This document shows, piece after piece, positions 1 to 21,376 of a stretch of 64,000 nucleotides of DNA (the stretch's first letter is position 1; each line of letters starts with the position of its first letter). The translations under genes and the position numbers were made by a program. The DNA comes from Eudorina sp. 2006-703-Eu-15 (lineage: Eukaryota; Chlorophyta; Chlorophyceae; Chlamydomonadales; Volvocaceae). A model generated the notes under the pieces. That model was not told the DNA's origin. It searched no databases and worked only from the letters and a program-made list of their open reading frames with translations. Where the stretch lies: NCBI GenBank assembly GCA_003117195.1, contig BDSI01000032.1:186001-250000 (forward strand), read 5' to 3'.

Positions 1-65
1 AATACTTTTGTCCATGACCTTCCTTAATGCCGTCTCCTGTCCCTTCCCCCTGCAAATTTACTCAC

Positions 66-3000
66 TCGCATACACTGGAAGGCTCTGGAAACGCCGCCAG
101 CCAATCGAAAACACCAGCGGGTCCCGGCACTTGAGCAGCTTGGGGAACCACCGGTGGCGCTTGAAGCGCACCCGCATCATGCCCAGCTTCTCCTCGCCCT
201 GGCCCAAGCCGCCTATCAGCAGCGGCCGCCGGGGGTCGTGGTGTGTCACCATTTCACACGGCACGCCTGCACGCGCAAAATCACAGAGCGCCGGGTTTAT
301 TTCTTTTGTCAATTTAACCCCCACACTCGCCGCGTCATGCGTAGGGTTATCCCTGCCCTTGCGACTGCCACCTACCGCTGAAGCGCAGACGCACATACGC
401 GCCGGGGCGATGTCCCTCCATGGACACCCGGGTGGCGGGGTCCAGCTCCTCCAAGAGCGCGCGAGTGGCGGCCTGGCGCGCGGCCATCTCCCGCTTAAGC
501 GCGTCGTAGTAGGTCTCCTCGTCCTTGGGCCCAGGCCGACCTGCGAGTCGGGGGAACCGTGTGGCAGGGCGAGCGCCAGCTGGGTCACATGCTCGGTGAC
601 TCGGCGGCACGGCTTGCGTCCTCGGCGTGCTTCAGGGAGCGGGGCGGCCGCCCCGATGCTCCAAGACAGCGGCGGTCCGCATAGATTGCAGCAGAGGGCA
701 GCGACAGCGCAGGTATTCTACAAACGCTCTACCGTGTGTTGCACGCAGATAGTATATTCATTATCCAATGTCTAACATTCAAAGAAGTACTCCGGCATGT
801 TTCCCGGGGCACGGCGGCGCGCCATCACCGCCGCTCGTGGCCGTAACCACCCACCCGTCTTCGCTCCCTTCTTGCCCTTCTTGCCGCCGTTGCCGGCGTC
901 ACCCTCGTCGGCCCCGGCGTTATCTTCGCCGCCGTCTTCATCGTCGTCGTCGTCCGCCTTGCCGCCGCGTTCGCCCTTGGTGTCGTAAGCAGAATCAAAG
1001 GCGGCCTTTTTGGCCGCTTTTATTGCTCGCAACCGCTCTGCCTCCGCCTGCGCGTCCTTGATTGCCTGCTGTGCGGCTTGCGTGACCCCATCTGCGCCGC
1101 CGCCGCCGCCTCCACGGCTGAACTTCTCCCCCGTCTCCAGGTCCTCGAAGTCCCCAAACACCTGCACACGGAACCACACGAAGCCATCGTACATGTCAGA
1201 TACACATGATGATCATGATGACGTCCCTTGATAGTTCCGTCCGCGCCGGGTCAGGTAATACTAGACCCGTTTCCTGATTCAGGACAGGGAAATAATGGGG
1301 GTCCTCTTTTCGCGGTTTCGCTATTCTTATCGACATAATGGGTTCCTCAGGTCGTCCCGCTCTCAAAACGCCGGAAGCGTGTACGCTTGTTGTTTAACTG
1401 CGCGCACCGTACATGTTTGCCGCCTTGGCCTGGCATTACCCTGGTGAATACACATTATGGATACCAAGACAGCCACGCAGCATTACAAAGTCGTCGCACC
1501 TCGTCGTCGTCTGACCCGCTGGCACCCTCGTCATCCTCGCCGTCCGAGCCCGCCGGTCGGGCCTCCGCTCGCTTCTGCCCCTCCGCCCAGTCGCCCGTCA
1601 CGAATCGGTTCCGCAGGGCAGCCAGCACCTCGGCGCCCGCGTCTCCTCGCCAGGTGTCCACCGCACCCGCCGTCGGGAGCACCCGGCAGGTGTCAAGAGC
1701 TGCGAGTGCGAGTGCGCGGCGGGGGGTTAAATTGAGAAAAAAGAAATAAACCCAAAGAACGGACGGCGGCGGGGGGTGTGCGAATCCAGTCAAACCCTGG
1801 CGACTGTCGCACGGGCTCAGTCTGCATGGCTCTATTAGTCTGCACATGTAAAACGACCAAAGTACATTGGAAACTGTTCAACACGGCGCCAAAGCGCCGA
1901 AGATAGCGCACAGTTGGACTGCGGTCACGTACCCCAACGGTCACAGGATTTGGTCAAACAGACAGCCACACGCCCAGCGCACACGCACCGCATTCATCCC
2001 AGGCTCGTCCTGCGCCGCCTTGTGTCATATATAATATGTCACCCATAGGTTACGGCTGGAGTAATGCCACGTTTTTTTACCGAATTGCAATCCACTCGCT
2101 GGTGTGTTCGCCACTTTCAGCACCCAGGAATGAACATCAGGTGGGTTTCACATGGGCTTCCCACATCGGCACGCGGCCTTACCGTCAATCACCTCCAGGT
2201 TGCCGGTGCGCGCCTTTTCAGACTTGTCCGACCGCTGTTTCAGACGGAAGAAGTCATCCTCGCTGTCCTCGCTGCCGCCGTCGCCGCCGTCGCCGTCGTC
2301 AACGTCCCCCAAGCCTTTGCCGTACCGCATGTCGTCATCATCGCCGCCGTCGTCGAGGTCATCCTCCCCAGCGGCATTCGCGACGGCTCGTTTGCCGTAC
2401 ACAAACGCCGCCAGGTCAGACGACCGCTCCGAGAAGAACGCCGACGCGCGGGCGGCTATTCCGGCCTTCCAGCGGGAGGCGGCGCCAAACCCTGTGCGCG
2501 GCATGGCCGAGCCAGACAAGAGTAAGGTTGATCCTCAGATACCATTCGACCATCGGACAGCGTTTGGCGCGCGGGCACATACATGATAGCTCGACCGTCA
2601 AACCGCAGTCCCACACTACACATCCACCCGGCACCTCCCCCGGGGGCGGTATCCACCCGGGGGCGTACCCCTCACCCATTCAGTACCTGACCGCAGGTGG
2701 GCAACGCCCTCGGGGCAGCTAGCTCCCTCCAGGATCTGGCCCGAAATGCAAACCGCTACGTGATATCCTACCGACAGTGCACCCCCGGCTGGGGGCATCG
2801 CGCAGTTGCCAACCACTTCGCCGCACCTTCCGCGTCCTCGTCGCTCTCCTCCTCGTCCTCCGCCGTGTCGTCCTCGTCGCCATCCATGGCGTCAGACCCG
2901 GGGGACGGCGCCGCGCGGCCGTCCATGAGCCTCCGCCGCTTGCTGGCGTGCTGTTGCGCGAGGCGCGCCGTCTCCTCCTCTAGCGGTTCGTCCTCGTCGT

Positions 3001-6000
3001 CGCTGTCGTCGCCCTCCTCGCCGTCCGAACCGTCTTCCGACGGCTGCAGCGCCACCGTGTCGTCGCCAAACAGGGCCGCCCGCCGCATCCGCCCGTCTGC
3101 GGACCGCATGGGGCCTCCACTGGACGGCATTCCCCGCAGCAAGGCCTTGCTGCCCGCGGCCGCCGGACCTGTTGAAGGGGCGCGCGAAGGGCAGGGGGTG
3201 CGATTGTCAATAACATCTCGTTTGGGAGCAAGGACTCGCAAGCAGTACACCCCATTATCGATCGAATGATGCTGGATTCGATCTGAAGCAGGGCGACAGA
3301 CAGGCCGCGGAGGTCAGAAATGAATGTCCTGCAGACTTCAGCAGGGTTCCGTGCAGGCGTCAACCATGCTTGCGCGCTCAAGGAAGGCCAGGGTACGGAA
3401 CCACGGCTCCACCTGGCTTTTGCACGATCGGTCCAATGTTGCGATGACGGTCCCCCCCTTGCAATCAGGTACTTACAGGAAACACACCGTGAGTGCAAGA
3501 CAGGAAACATTATTGAAGCTGACGGGATTGACGCATCCGTCGCAGCAAGAACTGGCGGTCGCAAACCTATGTGTGGTTTCCCTTTTCGCAGGGTGTGATA
3601 GATGATAAGGAAGCTTCGGCTGTCACCTATGACCCGTAGGGTCCACAGCGACGCCTCCGCCCGCTTCCTCACCTGCATCTTCCTCCTCGTCCTCATCGCC
3701 GGAGTCACTGCCCAGGCTGTCCTCCTCGCCCTCACCCTCCTCGTCGTCCGATTCCTCGTCGTCGCTGTGCAGGTCCGCATCGCTGCCCTCCCCGGCGTCG
3801 TCCTCGCGGATGGCCCTCCCGCCGGAGAACAACCGGATCTTGCCCCGCCGGAGCGCCTCGTCCACGGGCTGCTGTGTCGCCTGTTGCAGAGCGGCAACGG
3901 GCGCCATTGCGCGGAATGGTTCGACATCGACATGCAGCATGTTGCGGCCGTGCGAATCATCATATTTTGTTAGCTTGGCATCAAAACACGGTGCTCGGCC
4001 GTTTTTAACACAGGTATAACAGACCAAAACCTTGTCCTGAAGGCAACACTCCGGCTCGCACGTCTGCATTTAACACCAGCTTCCTTTCGTCTCAGCGTTT
4101 GCCTGGTTGCCATGCGGACCTCCGGATTTGACTGCAAGGCTGGACACAACAAGGTGGCCACCTGCGCAGGCGCTTCCCCGCCTCACCTGCAGCTGCCGCA
4201 CCATGGCCTCGCCCTCGTCCGCGGGTCGTCCCTTGTCGCCCGTGTACTGGACCTGACGGACGGACGGACGGGCGGAAATAGAAGAAGCGCGTGCCAGCAC
4301 CCATGTGGACGTCACAGTCAAGCGATAAGTTGCAATTGCTTGCCACGCAGTACCGGACTCAGGTGAGCCTCTGCGCAGAGCATGCGGAAGCGCAGGGCAT
4401 GCGCATTGATGGTACAAGGGAGGATGGCTGTTTCTCGTAGTCTGAAAACTCCTGAAACAGGGTCCAACGCTCCAAACCCTCACCAGGACGTGGTCTGCAA
4501 CGCAATTTACGACACCCTTGATTCCCACGCCACGCCACACCACGCCACACCACCCCACGCCACCCCACGCCACGCCACGCCACGCCACGCCACCCCACGC
4601 CACCCCACCCCACCCCACCCCACACCACACCACACCACACCACGCCGCACGCAGAACGGCGACCCGCACCTTCCAGTCCGGGATGTCGATATACACGGCA
4701 TCCTTGTCGTAGAGCAGCCCCCCCACATCCGCCATGGGGGCGTACAGAAGCCGCTCCTTGTCGTTCAGGCTGCGACGCTTGACGGCGTCGGGCAGCGGGC
4801 ACGGATCCGGCAGGTCATCCAGCTCCTGTTGCAGACACATCATATGGACAAACAACAGATCGTTGTCCTGTTATCCTAAAAAACTAGGTCGCCTGAGGAA
4901 TTGAGTTGCATCGCGGCCGCGCACCTGCACGGTGAAGTCGCCTACACCCGCAATGTGCACGCGCTGCTGGGGCTTCATGTTGGTGCCCCGCAGGTACCCG
5001 TACAGAATGACGTCACGGTCGCACTTGGGATTGGCGCGCACCAGCTCGCGGGGCGTCACGTCCTGACGGCAGAAAGGGCACAAGCGACACGTAAGCATGT
5101 TGCAAGACGATAGCCCCGAGACAAAAATCTGGTGCAGAACGGTGAGGGGGTCAGGTTGGAGGAGGTCCAGCAGCGTGACCCAAGACTGAGGTAGTGAATG
5201 GGTGAACGTTACCGCGGACCCCGAAAAGGGGTGTGCGTGTTTGACTTTGGGTAAGGCGTAGCCGCACCCGGAAAAACAGTGTGTACACGACCAGCAGCAA
5301 AACCGTCCAGTCCAAGGCCAAGCTAGGGCATCCACTGCCACGCTCGCACATGTGCCCGTACCCTGCCGTGCCTGAACAGCCAAGGCCAAGCAGCACACCA
5401 GGAAACACCTGGCTCGTCGTCAGAAAGTCCGCACAGACTTCGAGCTGTGCCCATGTGCTTGTCAACACTGCTTGCACTCACACACACACACACACCCTCT
5501 GCCTGCTGAAATAACACACACCCTCTTGACCGTCCCTCCCTCCCTTACACCATGTGCAGGGCTGCAGGCCTTTCACCATCACTGCGCCATTCGCCCAGAG
5601 CCATCATGACAACCCGGCTGTCCGCACCTCGAAGCGGTCCACCAGCGTGAAGGGGTGCGCCAGACGCCAGGTGAGCGGGCGGTGCTTCATCACCGAGATG
5701 AAACGCGCCAGGTTGAGTACCTCGCGCTTCAGGTACTTGCCTGTCGCCACAGCGCAGAACATCACAGCCGGAGCCCGGTCAGCTGCGCGGAAGACTATCA
5801 CCAAAGATGCAGCAATGTCGCCCGCGAAATTCAGTTGTCATTTATGGTATCAGAGAGAGTCGTGTCGCGGGCTGCGCGGCTGCGGCCTTCACCGTGTCTG
5901 CGCCCGCCACGTGTGCTTACCGTGCTGCAGACCGCTGAGGTAAAAGAGCTTGGCCCCGTCATAGATCTCCGTCCAAAAGCGCTGCTTGAGCTTCTTCTTG

Positions 6001-7757
6001 GTCTTCTTGAGCCGTGATGCGTCCCGGAAGCCGTCCAGGTGAGTCAGCACCCCCATGACCTTGGGGAAGCCGTGGACCTGAGGACGGCCGAGACGCGGAT
6101 GGTGTGCCAATGTCGGGTCGGGTCGGGGTCGGGTCGCAAAGGCAATGCGTCAGCACGGCAGTCACGTGGTCACGTGCTACCGTTCAGCTCTCCCTCCATC
6201 GAAGCACCGACGTGGTGATGGCCCCCATGGCTACACCCCATCGCAGAACCACACCGCAAAGAAGCGCAGTCCCCACTGCCACCGCATTGGCACCCATTCG
6301 GTCCGCACCTACCATGAGGCCTACCTACCCTGTCCCCAAGCCGCCCCCACACTGCCGCCGCACCTGCAGCAGGTTGAGGAACTCGAACGTCTCCATCTCG
6401 AACCCAAACGAGCCGTCAATCAGCAGGAGGACCAGATCCGCGTATTTGGCAGCATCCTTCGTTGCCATGGCGAAAAGGGTGCACAGTGATAAGGGTTCAG
6501 ATCTGAGACGTACCAGAACGAGGGAGCGCTCAAATTTAACACACACCGATGCGCCTCTGCGATACTCAGCATGGAAAGTATGACTCGACACCCCTTTGAC
6601 TGCGTCCCGACTGCGAAACCCTCTTGGCCAAGCTGGAAGTCCACTGGTGGGCAATGTCAAAACAAAGTGTTCAGCCTACACGAACGACACTATACGCCCG
6701 GACACAAGCGCTCCTGCAGTTCCGGCAAAGCAATGCACACCCATTCGAGACCGTAAGCTTTTAAGACACTGCGTGTGCATCGCCGTTGATACGCTTTGCA
6801 AGCGTCCAGGGCAGCAAAGGGCTCATCCAGAACGGGCCGACTCCCGCAAGCGTCCCTCCCAGTCATGGCAGGCCAGGGCCCCAGGCTAGTCTCACCATCA
6901 TGCCGCAGAGGTCGGAAGGACACTCCACCAACGTGATGCGGCGCTTCTTCCCGGCGACCACTGTGATAGGCCCACGCACGTCTGCAAGGTTTTGTCGCGT
7001 GTAATGCTTCACCAGGCATCGAATCAGCGTTGACTTTCCCACCTACACGGAGGACACGTCATGAATAGAAACGTTCTTTCAAGTGGGACCAATGAAGAGC
7101 GATGCTGGACATCATCATCAGGATTACGCAGCCATGGATCACGCAGCCACGGAAAGCACAGAACAATCCCCGAGCCAAGGTCAGGGGTAGGGCTTCATGC
7201 CGCCCCACCCCCACGGGAAGCGCAGAACGTCGGTTGAATACGCCGTTATCCTCCGTGCTTGCTGCCAGTGTTTTCGCTCCACTTACTCCGGGCGGGCCTT
7301 GCACCAGGACCACAAAGGGTGGCGGCTCATCGGTTTCCTTCTCAAGTAGAGGAGCTGTAGCGGGGAACGACGTGCCAGCAGGGGGTCGAGGGATCAGTAT
7401 TAAGTGTTCACATGGCCCATGGCCGCGACACGGTTCGTAATCCCGTTTCGGTGGCGAAACCATACGGCAGTGCCAAGGGGAAGGAAGCTTTTACAATCTC
7501 CCCTGCGCCCTTTGAATTCCCCTTTGCACCAATGTTCTCTGATGCTTGCGTGGCACCGTCATACCATGCAGTCGGCGTTGCTCCCGCTCCGCGCTGCGCG
7601 CAACCTGCGCCTTGGCCTTGTACGCTGACTGGAAGGCAAAGGCCTTGGGGTTCTGCTTCCGCTGCTCTTCCGAAACGCCACGTTTCTTCTTGTCAGCGAC
7701 CTTCCTCTTCTCCGCTTTCCTGCCGGCCTTCGCCTTCCGATGCTCCTTGCCAGTCAT
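66..7757 (-). CDS. BMS1: Ribosome biogenesis GTPase BMS1, 3' partial
   Basis: BMS1 is a nucleolar GTPase of the 90S/SSU processome that promotes early 40S maturation together with RCL1 and U3 snoRNP. Sixteen exons read on the minus strand: 7757-7565, 7354-7287, 7042-6896, 6456-6364, 6077-5921, 5740-5628, 5062-4925, 4825-4670, 4252-4187, 3880-3673, 3168-2827, 2491-2183, 1699-1500, 1161-855, 540-376, 266-66 (about 954 aa). The start gives a Lys-rich N-terminus with the family motif KNPKAF-like (QNPKAFAFQSA). The P-loop GPPGVGKS (residues 84-91) is assembled across an intron. Further BMS1 blocks are GSFGFEMETFEFLN, LKQRFWTEIYDGAKLFYLSG, YLKREVLNLARFISVMK, CDRDVILYGYLRG, LLYDKDAVYID, FGDFEDLETG and KRHRW...SIGWRRFQS. 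Acidic Asp/Glu-Ser tracts around 2830-3880 are typical. The last exon ends in a clean GTGAGT donor at 65, so roughly 200 or more C-terminal residues lie outside. The splice model is inferred; family identity is very secure. Confidence 0.95.
4525..4645. repeat. Pentameric CCACR/CCACC tandem repeat in a BMS1 intron
   Basis: About 120 bp of degenerate five-base units (CCACG, CCACA, CCACC) lies in the intron between the BMS1 exons at 4825-4670 and 4252-4187, starting only about 25 bp past the donor on the minus strand. On the minus strand it is a G-rich GGTGT/GGCGT array. It explains several long spurious reading frames of Gly-Val-Ala-Trp composition here. Confidence 0.9.
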
Positions 7758-8519
7758 ACCCTAACGCAACTCGGGGAAGTGCTGACTGATTGTTTGGACA
7801 ACAATTAACTTGCTCCGCGACGATTTATGTAGACGACGCACAACCAACCAGCAACTACCGCCGCCGACAGCATTCAACGGCGGCCTGGCCGACAGAAAGA
7901 GCCAGAAATTTAACTTCCGCAGTTATTCGCACTACAACTGAACGTTGCACATTGGCAACGTAAACGCCCAAATGATCAACGTGGGTCGAATTATCAAAAA
8001 GCAGACGGGCTTGTAGTGGGCAAGCATGTATAGTCACAATATCATTTTCTCATTATCATAACAACTGTGCACAAATAAAAAGCTGCAGCGTTGTCAGGTT
8101 CTTACAAAATCCAATTCACTGACACACTAGCAAGGGCAAACATTTTACATGTCTATGAGCTCTAATGCTATACAAGTGGCCCGTTTCTTCATCCTTGGCT
8201 TCGATGGGCAAGAGCATTCCGTACTAGTCAGCACCCGCCTCACGCACAGCATGACTACGACATGCACCGAAAGCGGGACCACTGTCCATTACGCTGCCAA
8301 AATGATCTCGATTGACTGATTACTATATACACTTGTTTGATGGCATCTGCTCTTTAACTCCATACAAAAGCTGGTGGCAACAAGTCTAGAACCGCCAAGG
8401 ACGTTGTGCAGGCAGAACTTGGGCTGTGATACGAGGGCGTATATACCAGCAAGTCGCATGACCAACTGTTGATGCAATTGGACATAGTCAGCTAACTTTC
8501 CGAGCGCCAGTTCTCGCCC
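7758..8519. promoter_or_regulatory. Divergent BMS1/SMC3 intergenic region
   Basis: The 762 bp between the two divergent start codons holds no supported coding exon. Its middle (about 7,800-8,420) is visibly richer in A and T than the flanking coding DNA, for example around 8040-8100. It must contain both 5' UTRs and probably a shared promoter. No TATA box or named element could be assigned with confidence. Confidence 0.6.
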
Positions 8520-18343
<9,824 letters not shown>

Positions 18344-18807
18344 ACGGCCGAGACATGCTTCCAAATGGGGAAGGGATTTTGCCGAATCGTGAAGCATTTG
18401 TTGCGCAGGATGAATGTCCCCAGTAATTGGACACGCACTTATACCTGTCATGCCGAACTGGCATGTACATAACCAGTACCTACCAATCGTTGGTGCTTGA
18501 GCTTGGACTGTATCCCCACGTTTCATGGATTTACATGCGGTGTGCGCCCCGCCCGGTGGCTCTCAGGGCGTTGATGGATACTGAACCATTAAGGCGGCTC
18601 ATGGATGAACGGCAGCAGCTGTGCGCACGAAGATGAAGCACTGTCATGGACACCAGTTGAATGGAAGGGGCGTTGATAAGGATGAGGACGGCACGCTCGT
18701 AGCATTGGTCTCGACCGTTGACTAACTGGCACGTGCCCTGCGAGACCTTGACGGGAGGGCCTCGTATGATGCGGCGAAGCCTTCATCTGCGGGGTGGATC
18801 CGCGCTC

Positions 18808-18812
18808 TGTAA
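18808..18812 (+). terminator. Candidate SMC3 polyadenylation signal TGTAA
   Basis: A TGTAA pentamer, the usual green-algal nuclear polyadenylation signal, lies about 465 bp after the SMC3 stop. A second one is at 18965-18969. Assignment rests on motif and position only. Confidence 0.4.
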
Positions 18813-20720
18813 GGCGTCAGGCGTAACGCCCTGTTAGGCGTCGAACCATCCATAGCTACGGGTGATCAAATCTGGCTGAAATCAGCAATGTCTATTGCTG
18901 GATTGGTAAGGAGATTTTGGTGTACTAACACTGAGATCGCCCGGTCGGGACTAACGGTCCACCTTGTAACGGCTGCATTTCACTGAGTTCGGTGGTTATT
19001 TTGTGGGATTGGCGCGTGGATGCGCTCAGCGCAAAACACGTGCAGACAGAAATCATGGGGCTACTGACGCAGTGACCCACCAAAGCGGTAGCTCACGAGT
19101 ATGTCGCGCGCGGATGGGAATTTCGGTCTTCCGACTCATTATCTTCTCCCGGCGAAGGTCTGAAGCTGCTGCCGGCCCTCCTGGACCTAAGCACGCCGGA
19201 CTCTGAGCTGTACCTTGCGGACGAGGTCTCCACCAGCGCCACCAGTCAGCCCGGCGCTCGTCAGAGAGCTCTGGGAACGCAGTGCAACGCCACGAGGTCC
19301 GGGCCCGACGAACTCGGCATTACAATGCCCACGTGTTGTACGGTACCCACATGCCGCCCAGCGCTCACTAAAACGCTCTGCGAACGCTCCAAATCCAGAC
19401 CCCACGAGGAGGGTAGAGCCAGCGGGCCACACGGGCCAAGCCATTACCAATAACCAAATGGGGGACACGAGACAGGCCACCCCTGCTCTGCAAATACCGT
19501 ACAGCCAGTGTAGGCAACCACGAGCTCGTTGACGGGGTGGCAATAAGGACGATTGTAGAACTTCCAGCAGGCAGGAAGTTGTAACAGCCAGCTTTCGTAC
19601 GAACACGCTGCCATTCAGCTCCATCCACTCCAATATCCCACACGTGCCCTCGCCGCGTCGTCAGGCCTATGCACAAAGCTGCTCATCTTGACGATTCCGA
19701 CCTGACAACTAATCTGTCGGGTCTGCTAGTTTGACGCACTTAAGCATACATTGCGCCAACAGCATTACAACCGACGGCGCGCCGGCAACCCGGAATCGCA
19801 CCCGCCCGTCCTCTAGTGCTGACGGTACTGCTTATCACCGCTTCTTTAGTGCTAACCCGAAGACGCGACTATGGCGTTTGGCAGGCCATTGAGGCAGCAA
19901 GAAGTCCATCCATACAGACCACTCCTGCCCACCTTTGGCAGTTGGGCCGGGCTATCACTCGCGCCATTACAACACTCCCGGGCTTGACCCGCCGGTGCTT
20001 TCATACTGGCGGGAATTGCCCAAGCCCCGCTCCTTTTGATGGAGCTGCCAGTAAGGTCACAGTCGCGATGTGCGGCGACCCCGCCAGATGTCACCGACTC
20101 AAATGCGATACGATGAACCCAGCCACGTCATCCGGCTGCTCCTGAGCCAACTGTGGGATTGGTTGGGATCGGTTGTCAACCAGCACGCGGCCAGGAGCAA
20201 AACTCGTGGGTAGATGAGGTTGCAGGAACGTGATGAAAACAGTCATAATGATGTGAGCGTTCACCGTTCAGCCCATTCCGTGATGCCGGCCCGATGTACA
20301 GAGCGCGGCAGCCCGGCAGACAACACTGGCTCCGTTGGCTCCATACACGAGCACCCATTCATTCGCCCGCCCCTCCGTGCTGCCGCGTGAAACCTGCTCC
20401 CCGAACGCGATGTGGCATGCAGTGCGTGAACAGACTCAAGAAAGACAAATGCTGAAACGGTGCGATCGAAAGACCCGACCCTATGGATTGGCAGGGTACT
20501 GGAAGAGCGTCGCTTACCCCTTGAAGCAGCTCCGCAAACAGTTCATGAACGCCCTTTGAGATAAGGTACTGTCGACAAAACACGGCGACAAAGATGCGCA
20601 GTTAGGTTGTGCATGCAGACGGACTTTCGCCTTTGCTTGCAGCGGTAATGCCAACTGTACGACAACAGAACGATGCGCATTTGCCATGGGTGTTGCGATC
20701 ATGATCTTGCCGACTGAGCT

Positions 20721-20788
20721 GCTAACAAGCCTCATCCTTGTGAAAGAACGCATACCTGCTGACGAGCCTCCTCCTTGTGAAAGAACGC
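20721..20788 (+). repeat. 31-bp imperfect direct duplication
   Basis: Two 31-bp copies (20721-20751 and 20758-20788) differ at three positions and share the core CCTTGTGAAAGAACGC. They lie in the intergenic 3' region of the minus-strand AAA+ gene. Function unknown. Confidence 0.85.
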
Positions 20789-21037
20789 GACATGCACACC
20801 ATCGTCGGTGCTGGACGCTGCAACTTCTCCCTCCGCCTGAGGCGTCTTAGAAAGCATATGCTTGAGCCTGGAAGGACACATTGCACATGGTCAAGCGCTT
20901 CTATGTTGCCCGTGGGGGTTGCAACGTTGCTTACATGTGCTGCTCAACACTCTCAGGCTTGTCGTGTAGAACGCTCACAACCATTTCTTTAACTATTTTA
21001 TCTATTCTCTGGTGTGCGAGATAATTCTCTATTTCTT

Positions 21038-21042
21038 TTACA
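21038..21042 (-). terminator. Candidate polyadenylation signal for the AAA+ gene
   Basis: TGTAA on the minus strand, about 335 bp downstream of the AAA+ stop codon at 21377. A second minus-strand TGTAA lies near 20930. Motif and position only. Confidence 0.35.
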
Positions 21043-21376
21043 ACGGTTTCAGGCTTCTCCGAGCTCATGTTGTCGTGGGTGTAATGTCAACAAGGATATG
21101 AGTAGGATCCCGTCCGTCGAATGTATAAAGGATAAAGACCAAGCCGTTCACCACGTCCACCAGTTGCACCGACACAGTCACGCCTCGTTTACTTCTATAG
21201 CGCCCCAAGAAAACCAGTCTACCATGATAAGGCTTGAAAAACAATGATGGCGCCATTATTATGGAGACAATATCAAGACGACCCTGTCGTACCGATACAG
21301 GGGTATCGCCTCTACGACAAGCCAACCCCCCACAACAACGCCTCCGCACGAATAGCCCAACAGGGGCCACCCTCTC

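Larger units (their letters stand above)
18344..21376. other. Convergent 3' region between SMC3 and the AAA+ gene; no gene seen
   Basis: These 3 kb separate two convergent genes. The open frames here are short or antisense to each other, show no recognisable domain, and have no plausible splice chain. It should contain the 3' UTRs of both genes. The stretch 19000-20400 has mixed composition and no clear repeat structure. A short direct duplication is present at 20721-20788. Confidence 0.6.

Noticed and set aside
4382..4879. Thr/Pro/His-rich open frame on the plus strand over the pentamer array
   Set aside because: It is the translation of the CCACR simple repeat inside a BMS1 intron and antisense to a BMS1 exon.
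19187..19633. Minus-strand open frame of 148 codons in the SMC3/AAA+ convergent region
   Set aside because: No recognisable motif, ordinary shadow-frame composition, and no splice partners were found; kept as intergenic.
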